A DNA stretch of 64,000 nucleotides from Prorocentrum cordatum (GCA_963575745.1 CAUYUJ010015265.1:61001-125000), one strand, 5' to 3'; positions 22,690 through 32,895 are shown, numbered from the stretch's first letter. Translations and numbers: made by a program. The notes: a model not told the origin generated them from the letters alone.

Positions 22690-25124
22690 TCCCGTTCTGT
22701 GTGGTGATCCTGGTCGAACAATTTGTGTCTCGGGCTGGCCTCATGGGACCCCTGGGCATCTACGGCTTCCAGGAGGGACGTAGGACGGTGGAAATTGTGG
22801 GGGCCCTCAAGGCTCTGGCTCAACATGGGGACATCTGGGGAAAGGATCAGACGGTCCATATATTGTTAACGCCGATATCAGACAAGCGTTCGACCATTGC
22901 AGCCTTCAAAATGCCAAGCGAGCTATGTGCCATGCCAATATTCCTGCCTATCTCCAGTATGCTTTGCTTTCACCGCTGGTTTGCACTACGGGGTCGTTAG
23001 TTGTCGAGGGTATGGCCATTCACGACATCAACTGGGACGTCTGTATACGGACGGGCGGCCCTGGGGGGCCTCTTCTCTTTAACCTTATCATATGTGCCAT
23101 GTGGGGACCTATATTTCGGGATTGGGACAGTAGAGGAGTGGGGTATGTGCTGGAGGGCGTCTGTGGTGAGTATGAGCGACGGACAATCGTGAACCACTTT
23201 GTGTGGGCGGACAACTGCTACCTTGTCTCTGCCTCCTCAATTGTGTTGGCTCAGATGATGCCCGATCTAACACTACCACTACATGACTGGGGGATGAGAT
23301 GGAAGGAGAGCAGCCTGTTGTACATGACATGTGGGGAAAATGCGAGAGTGGACGGTGACGGACATATACTTGCCAGCGAGGATTTGTGTATACCTGCGTG
23401 CTCGAGATATCAGGACTTTAGACTTCGACGTGTGTGCAGAATGAAAGTATTGGGTCATGAGATTTTCTCCACCTACCTAGTGCCCGCTCATCCTGATGTG
23501 GAATATCGCATCAAGGAGGCTCGTGCTTGTTTCATTGGACAGTCGGATTTCTTTCGTAACAGAGCGGTAGCTGTTCGTGATAAGTTTTGTCGTTATCAAG
23601 ACAAGGTGCAGAGTATGGCGTTGTATTGTCTAGAGACATGTACTGCTGATACTTCCTCGCTACACATGCTCAATGCCTTCGAGGGATGGTGTTTGTGCCG
23701 TATGTTTCGACGGCCGAGGAGGGAGGAGGAGACTATGGCGGACTGGGACCGACGACGGTACCACGAGGCCAGAGAGCAATTTCGATCTTATGGATTTGCG
23801 AGTTTGGTGCAGCGATTTCTCCGTATGGTGTGGAACTCCGCTAAGGATGCTGCAGATTTCATTTCTATATTGTGTACTGCTTCTCATGAGGAAATATCTT
23901 CGACGCAACGTACGTGGAGAGATCACCACATGACTACGGTTGCATACGGCCCACTGTGGGACAGGCTCAGGACGGATGCGTCTGAGTGCCTGCGGGGTAT
24001 GTTTCACTTCCAGGAGGCTTCGCAGCTAAAAAGGAGACATGTTAGCTCAGGTCGAGCTATTGGCCAGAGATGCTGGCTATTTTCTTTCTGCGAATTCTAC
24101 GGACTCAAATGGTGGGAGTCCTTTGTGCCGACAGATGCTGCGTATGTTCAGTTCTGCGAACACATGTGTACACGGACGATGCTGAGTTATTTTCAGAAAA
24201 GGAAAGGGTACGGTACAACAGGTGGGGCCCTGCAGGAGGTACATATTATCACACAAAACGACCTACACACCTATGGGGCCCAAGAGGGCACTGCGGCTTT
24301 CAACGACAAGCTGGCCAAACGTATTGCGTTACAACATATGAAGGAGGTTGAGTACGACCTCGACTCATTTGGGATCCCTGTGTACATTTCTGGGGACAGT
24401 CTTCTGGTGGTGTCTTGGCTGCAGGGTGTCTGGAGGGTGCTTAATCGTACTTATCAGGATAGGATCAACAGAATGATAAACCAACTTGACAACATGTGTC
24501 AGAGGTTTGGAATTAGGCCTGCCTGTCATGGGAGGGACATTGTCGACCACACATATAGGGAATGGAACACGCGTGCAGATGTACTCACTCATGCGGCCCG
24601 TGTCGGGCCATCAGTGATTCGAGATAGGATAGGGCTTTACGCCCCTCAGTTACAACAGGTGTTTCGCGTTTGTGCCATCAGAGCTGGATTCGATGGTGGT
24701 GTCTCTTGCGACGGCGTGGGGGTCGGGTGCTGGATAGATGTTGGACGGGTTTCGAGGCTCTCAAGGCAGCCACTCAGCCATGAGATTATTTGGACGGAGG
24801 TGTATAGTGCGGCACTCTCGAATGATCCAACTTCAACAGTGACTGATGCCGAGATCTCGGCCGTTGAGCATACGATGATAATCTTGCCGCGGGTTGTAAA
24901 AGCGTATTTCGGACAGGATATGATGTGATTTTGATTGTGCTCACTCACGCCATGCCTTTGTTTGTCGTGTGTGTGTGCTTGACCTCTCATCCTCCTAATA
25001 AGAGTTGGCTTTCGCCTCTGATCGTTTGGATCGGTGAGGCTTCCGCCTACTCCCGATGCGCCCGCTCCTTGCTTCCGACCAGGCTGGAAAGCCTGCACAG
25101 TCGACCGCAAAGTCCGCAAAAACT
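22690..25124 (+). mobile_element. LINE-A copy 2 (5'-truncated)
   Basis: A non-LTR retrotransposon copy of about 2.4 kb with no terminal repeats. It starts inside the reverse-transcriptase region, continues through the permuted RNase H domain, has about 195 bases of 3' untranslated sequence, and ends GACCGCAAAGTCCGCAAAAACT against the HP right arm. Its 5' truncation is typical of target-primed reverse transcription. Confidence 0.85.
22701..24928 (+). CDS. LINE-A reverse transcriptase and permuted RNase H (one frameshift)
   Basis: The first 160 bases read in one frame (GFQEGRRTVEIV) and switch near 22860 to the long frame ending at 24928. In the long frame the reverse-transcriptase landmarks are NADIRQAFDHC (first catalytic Asp, about 22874), GGPGGPLLFNL (about 23063) and VWADNCYLV (about 23200), where the usual second Asp of the xDD box is Asn. 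A connecting region with ALYCLETCT follows. The C-terminal domain has GDS (Asp codon 24395), REWNTRADVLTH (Asp 24578), FDGGVSCDGVGVGCW (Asp 24692) and AEISAVE (Glu 24851). The Asp-Asp spacing of 61 residues is close to the 64 between D70 and D134 of E. coli RNase HI. The first ATG in the long frame, at 22925, lies after the first catalytic Asp, so it is not the true start. Confidence 0.8.
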
Positions 25125-25152
25125 AGGTTGACGGTTCACCGCTGGCGCCAGT

Positions 25153-26395
25153 TGGCAAGAAAAATCTCGGCGGACTGTTTTTTCGACATTTGCTCGGTTG
25201 AAGAATATGTTTTCGAAATTCAACAATTCGTTTGAGAGCTCTACGAGGGCCCCGGCGGTAACCTGGTTGACGGTTTACCGCCGGTTCCCAATATGTTCTC
25301 GAAATTCAACAATTCGTTTGAGTTTTAATCTTTTTCCCCGTGATATTCAATATTATTCCCGCTCGCCGTCTCAATCTCAGCTCGATCGGGTACCTACTAC
25401 TGCCAGAATAGATGTGGGGGGGATCGGCCGTTTCGAGTCGTCTTGACAGGTGCTGTCGGTTTTCTGTCTCCACTCGAGCTGTAGGGAAGCTACAGAGCTG
25501 GTACGTACGCGTAATCGATTCAGAATCATCGGGCGCGTTCGTCTGAAGCATCTAGAGGTCTGAACTCGGTCTGCTACTCGTGCTAGATCCGCGAAGCTAT
25601 TCGTATTATTCGAGTTCTCTCGGCAGGTGCTGTCGGTTTTTGTATTCAACTCGAGCTGTAGGGAAGCTACAGAGCTGGTACCCACACGTAATCGATTCAG
25701 AATCATCGGGCTTTCGTCTGAAGCATTCAGAAATCTGAACTCGGTCTGCTACTCGAGCCAGGTCCGCAAAACTTTTCGTATTTGACAGTTTTTTTTCTCG
25801 AAATGGTGGTGAATTCCTTCACTTAACTCGAGCTGAAGATGAGCTGGAGAGCTCTTCGGCACAGAAATCGGAAGAAAATCATCGGGCGCGCTATTCTGAA
25901 GTATCTAGATTGGCTTGGGCCTGTTATGAGCTGACGCCGAACAACTAGTCATGTTCCGCCTTGTTTCTGGTGATGCAATTGGTTTTCTTGACTGAAATCG
26001 AGGTGCAGATGAGCTTCGGAGCTCTTAGGCATAGCAATGGGAAGAGAATCGTCGTACGCGCTATTTGAAAGTATCTAGGCACCCGAGCTCAGTCTGCTAT
26101 TAGCGCTAGGGCTGAACACCTATTCGTTCTCTGCTACTGTCTTGGAAACGGATTGTCTTTCTTGGTTTTACTCGTGCTGCAGATGAGCTACAAAGCTGTT
26201 CAGCACAGCAATGGGGAGGGAATCGACAGCGGTGCTAGTCAAATGTATCTAGACGCCTAAGATCAGTCTGCTATCAGCGCTCGGGCTGAAAAACTATTCC
26301 TTCCCTGCTAATTATTTGAAGATAGTATATGGCAAGAAAGCTCTACGAGTCTCCCCGCGGTAACCAAGGTTGACGGTTTACCGCCGGCGCCCAGT
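25153..26395 (+). repeat. Satellite, mixed family A and B monomers; HP at 25236-25290 and 26339-26395
   Basis: A short head and an HP (variant ending GGTTCCCA) are followed by a second head and monomers near 25437, 25614, 25790, 25965 and 26140. From 25790 onward the monomers belong to a diverged subfamily B, recognised by CAGATGAGCT and AGTATCTAGA, of similar length. The second HP has CTCCCCGCGG, so its left arm is imperfect. Confidence 0.8.
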
Positions 26396-26717
26396 TCGGC
26401 GGACCTAGCTCAGACTTGGTAGCGTCCAAAACCCCATGTGCATACAGGCAACTCTGGAAAGCTTTCTTGGCGAGCTCTGGGAAGCTTTCCTGAAGCGTTT
26501 CTCAAGCGCTGCCAGGCACGCTTCCACGCGTGCCTGCACGCGTGCAAGCACGCGTGAACGCGTGCCGGAACTGCTCCCGGACCGGCTCTTCTATGTACCT
26601 CGTAGAGCTCTTCGGCATCGATGAGCTAGAGGAATTCCGGCGCGGGGTGGAGCTAGTACCTCGTAGAGCTCTTCGGCATCGATGAGCCAGAGGAAGTCCG
26701 GCGCGGGGTGGAGCTAG
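26396..26717 (+). repeat. Spacer with CACGCGTG cluster and 61-bp duplication
   Basis: Two structures stand out. Three CACGCGTG palindromes and one ACGCGT lie within 26526-26566. A block starting ACCTCGTAGAGCTCTTCGGC at 26597 is repeated in tandem at 26658 with few changes. GCTTTC and CTGGAAAGC/GCTTTCC short inverted repeats occur before them. No coding frame of note. Confidence 0.7.
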
Positions 26718-27055
26718 TTGGTCGACCCGGCCAGAAAGGACAAAGTGATGACTTTTGGGTGGTTTTGCAGATATTTAAAAGATATTTGACAATTCATTTT
26801 GAGAAAGCAGATTTTTCGCACCATTGAACGGATATGAGGACCTCTGCGTCTTAATATGACCTCTGTAGGCGCCGATTTACTATTAAAACACTTGGAGGAA
26901 CCAACTTCATCTCGACATGAAAAAAATCAATGTTCAATTTTTCGAGGAATGCCCTCCAGAAGCTCTCTCTTGCGACTCTGAGCACTCTCACGCGTCGAAG
27001 GAGCTTTACGAGGTTCCCAGCGGTGACCAGGTTGACGGTTCACCGCCGGCGCCAG
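26718..27055 (+). repeat. M2 module, copy e, with HP at 27001-27055
   Basis: A full M2 starting TTGGTCGACCCGGCCAGAAA, with AGATATTTGACAATTCATTT and CACTTGGAGGAACCAACTTC. The HP flank is GAGCTTTACGAGG and its left arm has CCCAGCGGTGACC. Confidence 0.85.
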
Positions 27056-27445
27056 TTGGTCGACCCGGCCAGAAAGGACCAAGTGTTAACTTTTGAGTGG
27101 TTTTGCGAATATTTGAAAGATATTTGACCATTTGTTTTGAGGAAGCAGATTTTTCGCACCTTCAAACGAATATGAGGGCCTCTCCGTCTTAATATGAGCT
27201 CTGTAGGCGCACGTTTACTACCAAAACACTTGGGGGAACCAACTTTGTGTCGACATGAAAAAAATGAATCTTCAATTTTTCGAGAAATGCCTCCAGAAGC
27301 TCTAACTTTCGACTCTGAGCACTCTCACGCGTCAAAGGAGCTCTACGAGGTTCCCGGCGGTGACCAGGTTGACCCAGTTGACCCAGCTGAAGCATCGGTC
27401 CGAAAACCCAAAAAACCAGGTTGACGGTTCACCGCCGGCGCCAGT
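27056..27445 (+). repeat. M2 module, copy f, with HP holding a 42-bp retroelement end
   Basis: M2 (27056-27337) leads to the HP left half (27338-27373). After GTGACCAGGTTGAC comes an insert of about 42 bp ending TCGGTCCGAAAACCCAAAAA, and then ACCAGGTTGACGGTTCACCG resumes the target. ACCAGGTTGAC is present on both sides and is an 11-bp target-site duplication. The insert is the extreme 3' end of an element with the same CAAAAA terminus. Confidence 0.75.
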
Positions 27446-27447
27446 CA

Positions 27448-27921
27448 AAATCGGCCCATCCATCTACTTGCGATCCTCCCCAACCTCCGTCCTCTTTTCA
27501 CGATTCAGTTTCTTCCGCTCTACCCGCCCCAATTGTGCCCTTCTTGCCCGAAGGCGACAAGGAGATGGAGGTGGATGAGATGCATAACAATCAATCAGAG
27601 TGCGATGAGGACGCTGATTCGGATGCGGCCTTCCACGCATGGGATAAAATGGCCACCCAGCGAGAGAGGGCAAATTTCTACTTGAAGCAGGCTGCTCTGC
27701 ACCGTCTGTGTGAGGCTTTGCACCGTGATGGGGAGGAGGACGCGGACATCCAGAGATTCTGGGAGCAGCGCCGGTTGGACAAGATAAGGATGCACCGTAT
27801 TGCAGGGTGGTGCTTCGGACATTGGCGGTGCTTGACATTCTACTCAAGTAGTGCTCAACGGTTGACGGAACAATGTTTGCAGAGCCACATTAGGAACCTC
27901 CGTGTAACCTTTAGGCCTTAA
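27448..27921 (+). pseudogene. Type-two element protein, C-terminal 157 codons
   Basis: It corresponds to the last 157 codons of the 583-codon frame at 33.4-35.2 kb, with no indels and a stop at the same place. Differences are scattered substitutions (for example RFWEQRRLDKI for RTCGLCRLDKM). The 5' part was never copied, so there is no start; the apparent upstream frame reads through HP. No conserved domain is recognised. Confidence 0.7.
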
Positions 27922-28304
27922 CTGTGGCCTTACCTGGCGCTTGCGATCGTGATGGATGGAGGATCCAACTTGCTGTTCAAGCTTTCAACTTTAACTTTAA
28001 CTTTGCTTCGCCTGTGTTATACAACGTAAACATGAACTAGTCGGCCTCCACGGTTTCTTCGTTGGAGGACGGTCTGTGGAAGGATTTGCTGCTGATCGGC
28101 TGTTGCCTTGATCAAAGCAGAGAAACGGCATTGTATAGCCGTGGAACACGTTTTGGGTAGCGTCTCAACCAGCTCTTACACCATCCTTTAGCCAGCTCCA
28201 ACACCTTTGCGATTTCACATGTTGTGGATGGATTGCGTTTGTTCTCCTTCTTGTCATCACGTTGCAGTTTTTTCATGTGAACATCGCGGTGTGTAGCATT
28301 CCGA

Positions 28305-28402
28305 TGCCTATGCCATTCTGGCTCGGCAGTGTGATGATAAGAGTTGCTTTCACTCTTTGCTCCTGCATCCTTTTCCGATGCCTATGCCTCCGTGGCTCGG
28401 CA
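28305..28402 (+). other. Two 24-nt stem-loops in the 3' region
   Basis: Copies at 28305-28328 and 28379-28402 each start TGCCTATGCC, have a five- or six-base loop, and end GGCTCGGCA. They are followed by GTGTGATGATAAGAG or GTGTGGTGATAAGAG, so the repeated block is longer than the hairpin. The same structure is at 32106, 32228 and 35459. Confidence 0.75.
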
Positions 28403-28504
28403 GTGTGGTGATAAGAGATGCCTTCTCTAGCTACCCTGTGCTCCGTTTGGGAGTCTTAGGGCTCAGCTGTCACAGCTGTCCGCGCTCTGACTCAAACTCA
28501 AAAA

Positions 28505-30155
28505 CCAAGGTTGATGGTTTGCCGGCTGCCAGTTGGCCCATCCAGCCGGGGCGGAAAATTTGATGACCTGGGATTGGTTTTCGGAAGATTCTGAGATATT
28601 TGGAAACCATTATTCTTGTAACATGGAGTGGGTTGTGCCGCGTTTTCCTGATCAATTATCAGGTCTATAGCTGCGATTTGACTCGTAGAGCTCTTCGCTA
28701 AGAGCGTTCGCGGCGAAGCTAGACGACTAATTCCGGCGCGCTGGGGGGCTAGTTCGCAAAAATAATCTCGACGAGGTGCTGCATAATTTTGCTCGGTTTA
28801 AATTCTATTTCTCGAAATGAGCAGTTCGTTAGAGCTCTAATATTTTTCTCCTCATATTCGATCTTATTCCCGCTCGCCATCTCAATCTCAGCTCGATCGG
28901 GTACCTATTATTATAAAGCGCTCAGGCTGGATCGGCTGTTTCGTGTCATCTTGTCAGGTGCTGTCGATTTTCTGTACTGAACTCGAGCTGTAGGATAGCT
29001 ACAAAGCTGGTAGGCACACCTAATCGATCTAGAATCGTTTGGCGCGTAAATCTGAAGCATCTAGATGTCTGAACTCAGTCTGCTACTAGAGCTAGGTCCG
29101 CGAAGCTATTCCTACTCTACTAGCGTTTGGAGATGATGATGATTCACTTGGCTTAACTCGAGCTGCAGATAAGCTGCAGAGCTGTTCGGCACAGCAATCG
29201 GAAAGACATCATCAGGCGCGCTGGTTCAAAGTATCTAGACGTCTGAACTCGGTCTGCTATCTTGGCTGGGTCAGAAACACGATTCGTACTCTGCAAATTT
29301 TTAAGAGATGATCACGGTTTTCTTGACTTACCTCGAGTTGCATCTGAGCTACAGTGCTGTTTGGCACACTAATCGGAAGGAAATCATCAGGCGCGCTAGC
29401 TTCAAATACCTAGACGCCTCAACTCGGTCTGCTATCAGAGCTGGGTCCGAACAACGATTCGTATTCTGTTAAAATTTGGGATGGTGGTGGATTTCTTGGC
29501 TAAAATGGAGCTGCAGACGAGCTAGAGAACTTTTCGGCGCAGCAATGAGAAGGAAGTCGTAAGACCCGGTAGTCGAAAGTATCTAGACGCCTGAACTTGG
29601 TCTGCTATTTGAGCTGGGTTGGAACAAATATTCGTATTCGATTTTTTTAGAGATGGTGATGGTTTTCTTGATTCAACTCAAGCCGGAGATGAGCTGCGTA
29701 GCTGTTTGTCACATAATTCGAAAGGGAACCATAAGTAGTCTAAAGTATCTAGACACCTGAATCTGATCTGCTATCAGAGCTGGGTCAGAAAAACTATTCG
29801 TATTCTGCTAAATTTGAGACAGATGATCGTAACCTTCTTGACGTAGCTCCAGCTGCAGAAGAGCTACATAGCTGTTCGGCACGGAATCGGAAGGAATTTA
29901 TCATACGCGCTAGTTTCAAGTATCCAGATGCCCGAACTCGTCACGCTTTTAGAGTTCGAACCAGAAAACTATTCGTACTCTTATTAATTCTTCCAGAGAT
30001 GCTTTCTCCTCACTCCTTCTCCTTCTCAACGTTCTCCTCTTATGAGACCGCGCCCTCGCGCGCGCAATGCGAGATTGCCGCGCCCGCTTTGCACGAGGAA
30101 GCTCTACGAGTTCCCAGCGGTAACCAAGATTGACGGTTTACCGCCGGCTCCCAGT
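28505..30155 (+). repeat. Satellite family B block, HP at 30099-30155
   Basis: The HP right arm (28505-28533) is followed by M2-like remnants (GGTTTTCGGAAGATTCTGAG), a head (from about 28680, GACTCGTAGAGCTCTTCGC) and about seven monomers of subfamily B near 28947, 29120, 29300, 29470, 29645, 29815 and 29985. These monomers carry GTATCTAGACGCC. The tail is a different block, CGCGCGCGCAATGCGAGATT, shared with 32.8 kb. The HP left arm is imperfect (CCCAGCGG). Confidence 0.8.
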
Positions 30156-30323
30156 TACTGTTAAAAAGCGTGGAGGAACCATTGGCCGTCGTAATGTATT
30201 TTTCGAAATCATAAAGCATATAGTATATTTTTTGGAGCTGATATTTACTCGAGCTGTCTCGTCGGAATCGAACGTACTTTCGTGATTTTAGAGCTCTACG
30301 AGGGTCCCGGCGGTAACCTGGTT
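30156..30323 (+). repeat. M2-like remnant and HP left half
   Basis: TACTGTTAAAAAGCGTGGAG and AACCATTGGCCGTCG are diverged M2 sequence. The HP left half runs from GAGCTCTACG at 30291 to TAACCTGGTT at about 30323, where LINE-A copy 3 begins. Confidence 0.65.
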
Positions 30324-30358
30324 CGCAGGTCGCCTGTTCCATTGCCCGCTCACAGCCG

Positions 30359-31603
30359 GTGCCCTCTGGAGAGGGAGCTGCCCACGCTCTCAGAGGCGAG
30401 CCACTTGCCGTCTCAAAGGGGAGGAGGGCCTTTCGAGACTCCCGACGTGCGCTTATGATGTGCAATGTTGGCTGGGTCACGGCTCGCGACACAATAACAG
30501 AGGTTCTACGACAACACGGCAACAGGGCCTTATCTAGTTCGGGCAAGCGGCTTCGTGGAGGCCCTGTGTCTGTGGGCGGTCGGTCTTGGCAGTTCCCCTA
30601 CATTCAGTTCTTTGGGGAAAAGTGGTGGGAGTCTGTACGGGGCGATTGGGTTCAGTTCTTGGAGGTATGGAAGCAACTCCTTACACAATACAACAAAACT
30701 AAGGTCTATGATTACTTTGTGGTGTCTTGGAAGGGTTCTCCTAATGGACCTCGAGGCCCCCCTGAGGCTCGAGAGAAGGCCGATACTGAGGCGGTCGACA
30801 TCGCGACCAACCCTCTGCACCCCAAGTACGACCCCAAAGAGTCCGCCAAGCTTGCAATACGTTATGCTATGATCCAGGAACGTGCGACTGTGTGGGATAT
30901 ATCCTCAGAGGGTTTTGCTGCTGAGTTCAAGGGTGACTCATTACTTATCTGCTCCTGGCTACAGGGGAAATGGAGATGTGAGAATCGTGGCTACTGCAAG
31001 AGGACAGCTGCCATGATTGATTGTACCTTTGAGCTCGCTGCGTGTTTCAATCTGAGGCCTGCTGCCTTGGGACGTGAGATATGGAGACATGAATTCAGGG
31101 AGGACAATACACGAGCGGATGAATTGACGCATGAGGCCAGATGTGGCCGCACATTCTACAGAACTCATTGTTATCTATATCCATTCGAAACTTATCTCTT
31201 ACCGTTCGCTATCAGGGGAGGCTTTGATGGCGGGGTTGACCAGCAAGGATCAGGATGTGGTTTCTGGCTTCAGATCGGCTTAATCAATACTCAGTGCAAT
31301 CCCAGTGAGATAGGCATCGCTTCCGCGAGAACCGTGGGCCCCTTCCCTGCTGGGCATGAGTTTGCTGTTTCTAGTGCCGTGCCCCTCGTTTGGAGGGATG
31401 TGGCCGAGGCCGCGTGGCTCCTTGAAGGAGCTACAGTCACAGAATGTGAACTGTCGGCAGCCGAAGCGCTGCTCAGCGCTGCCCGTGTGCTTCTGCGGGA
31501 CCGGTCCTCGCCCAGCTGCACTCAGCTGGGAACGCGAGTCCAAACAAACAAACAAACCTGGTTCGGAGGGAGTTCGGCAGGATGTCAAAACAGTGGACAC
31601 TAA
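30359..31603 (+). CDS. LINE-A polyprotein, C-terminal 414 codons, permuted RNase H
   Basis: The frame is open from the truncation point; the GTG at 30359 is only the first possible start and is not a natural one. GRSWQFPYIQFFGEKWWES matches the corresponding stretch of copy 2 (about 24058-24120). The C-terminal domain has GDSLLICSWLQGKW (Asp codon 30935), REDNTRADELTH (Asp 31118, 61 residues later), GGFDGGVDQQGSGCGFW (Asp 31226) and CELSAAEALL (Glu 31448). All four acidic positions are kept although the copies are far diverged at the protein level, which argues for past selection on this permuted order. The tail from about residue 385 (TQLGTRVQTNKQ) has no match in the other copies. Confidence 0.75.
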   Translation: MPSGEGAAHALRGEPLAVSKGRRAFRDSRRALMMCNVGWVTARDTITEVLRQHGNRALSSSGKRLRGGPVSVGGRSWQFPYIQFFGEKWWESVRGDWVQFLEVWKQLLTQYNKTKVYDYFVVSWKGSPNGPRGPPEAREKADTEAVDIATNPLHPKYDPKESAKLAIRYAMIQERATVWDISSEGFAAEFKGDSLLICSWLQGKWRCENRGYCKRTAAMIDCTFELAACFNLRPAALGREIWRHEFREDNTRADELTHEARCGRTFYRTHCYLYPFETYLLPFAIRGGFDGGVDQQGSGCGFWLQIGLINTQCNPSEIGIASARTVGPFPAGHEFAVSSAVPLVWRDVAEAAWLLEGATVTECELSAAEALLSAARVLLRDRSSPSCTQLGTRVQTNKQTWFGGSSAGCQNSGH

Positions 31604-31660
31604 AGTGACACAAATTGGCGGAGGCGCTTTTCTTTGATCTTTCTGATCGTTACTCATATG

Positions 31661-32066
31661 AATTCATGCAAGCTTTCGACGATGACAAGGAGACGTTCAA
31701 CATTGAGTCATTGATAACTGATAATTGTTAATTCGTTGCATGAGGTCTTACTTTTCCTTGCCTCGAGTGGAGTGCATAATCCAGTGTGTATCCCGCAATT
31801 CATGCAAGTTCGATGACGACAAGAAGACGTTCAACATTGAGTTTTCCATAACTGATCATTGATAATTCATTGCATGAGGTCTTACTTTTCTTTGCCTCGA
31901 GTGGTGTGCAGAATGCATTGTGTTTCCTTCAATTCATGCAAGTTCGAGGATGACAAGAGAACGTTCAACATTGAGTCATTGATAACTGATAATTGATACT
32001 TCATTGCATGAGGTCTTACTTCTCTCTGCCTCGAGTGGAGTGCAGAATTCATTGTGTATCCTGAGA
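31661..32066 (+). repeat. Three tandem repeats of about 135 bp in the LINE-A 3' region
   Basis: AATTCATGCAAG starts at 31661, 31797 and 31931 (spacings 136 and 134). Each unit contains GACGTTCAACATTGAG (ACGTTCAACATTGAG in the third) and TGCATGAGGTCTTACTT. The other LINE-A copies in the window lack this array. Confidence 0.85.
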
Positions 32067-32105
32067 AGACTCGTTTGGAGTGCCGTACTTCCTTTTGTAT
32101 TCGAT

Positions 32106-32251
32106 TGCCTCAGCCACCCTGGCTCGGCAATCTCGGCACTACTGTTCACTTTTCGGCCTCGTTTGGAGAGCTTGACGTTGCGTGACGGGGCCCTTGTTAG
32201 TGGGGCCGCAGGTGTTCGAATCCGACATGCCTGCGCCACGCTGGCTCGGCA
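32106..32251 (+). other. Two 24-nt stem-loops in the LINE-A 3' region
   Basis: At 32106-32129 (TGCCTCAGCC loop ACCCT GGCTCGGCA) and 32228-32251 (TGCCTGCGCC, loop, GGCTCGGCA). The stem is TGCC-x-x-AGCC or close against GGCT-C-GGCA. It is the same element found in the type-two copies, although the surrounding sequence differs. Confidence 0.75.
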
Positions 32252-32405
32252 CGTGTCATTCTAGATGCCTCAGCAGATCCTTGCCCGCGTCCTTGTTTTT
32301 GTGCTCTTGTAAGCTCAACGAGCGTCGCAGTTTTCTTGGCTTCTTGTGAGCCCGCTCGCTGCCCCGTGAGGGCCTGATTAGCGAGACCGCAAACCGCAAA
32401 AAAAA

Positions 32406-32895
32406 CCTTGTTCACGGTTTTTTGCCGGCTCCCAGTTGGCTCACCTGGAGCTGGAGATAAGCTGCAGGGCTGTTCGTCACAGCAATCGGAAGTAATTAAT
32501 CAGAAGCGCTAGTCTTGAGTATCTAGACGCCCGAACTCGGTCTGCTACCAGAGCTGGGTCGGGAAAACTATTCGTACTCTGCTCAATTTTTGGAAGATGA
32601 GGTGCTTTCCTCGAGATGACTCGATCTGATGGCACATCAGTCGAAGGAAATCATCATACGCGCTGTCTCAAGTATCCAGATGCCCGAACTCGTCGCGTTT
32701 CCAGAATTGGAACCCAGAAGTATTCATACTTCTCAAATTTTTTAAGAGATGACTTTCTTGATCTTTCCCCTCCTTCTCCATGTAACTGCACCCTCGCGCG
32801 CGCGGAATACGAGATTGCCGCGCCCGTATTGCACGAGGAAGCTCTACGAGTTCCTGGCGGTAACGAAGGTTGACGATTTACCGCCGGCTCCCAGT
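32406..32895 (+). repeat. HP right half, family B satellite, HP at 32839-32895
   Basis: The right half of the target (TTCACGGTTTTTTGCCGGC) is followed by two or three subfamily B monomers (CTGGAGCTGGAGATAAGCTG; GTATCTAGACGCCCGAACTC). Then comes the CCTCGCGCGCGCGGAATACG tail and an HP with loop AACGAAGGTTGACGA. Confidence 0.8.

Larger units (their letters stand above)
22671..25152 (+). other. HP target site split by LINE-A
   Basis: The left half GCTCTACGAGGTTCCCGGC is at 22671-22689 and the right half AGGTTGACGGTTCACCGCTG begins at 25125. Together they make one HP of the TGACC/TTCACC variant, lacking about seven loop-side bases. The element lies between them. Confidence 0.8.
27446..28504 (+). 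mobile_element. Type-two retroelement, 5'-truncated copy
   Basis: From TCGGCCCATC at 27451 the sequence is colinear with 34713-35183 at a constant offset of 7262 bp through the end of the coding region, then diverges by indels in the 3' region. It contains two tandem copies of the GGCTCGGCA stem-loop and ends CTGACTCAAACTCAAAAACC against an HP right arm (28505-28533). Its left flank is also an HP right arm (27416-27445), so roughly 30 bp of target appear on both sides. Confidence 0.8.
30324..32405 (+). mobile_element. LINE-A copy 3 (5'-truncated)
   Basis: The element begins after AACCTGGTT in the HP loop and ends GACCGCAAACCGCAAAAAAAA. The target resumes as AACCTTGTTCACGG, giving a 9-bp target-site duplication with one change. 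It carries the end of the connecting region, the permuted RNase H and about 800 bases of 3' untranslated sequence. Confidence 0.85.

Noticed and set aside
32205-32225. GGTGTTCGAATCC, resembling the B box of a tRNA gene
   Set aside because: No matching A box or cloverleaf could be built around it, the T-stem pairs poorly, and it lies in the LINE-A 3' region.
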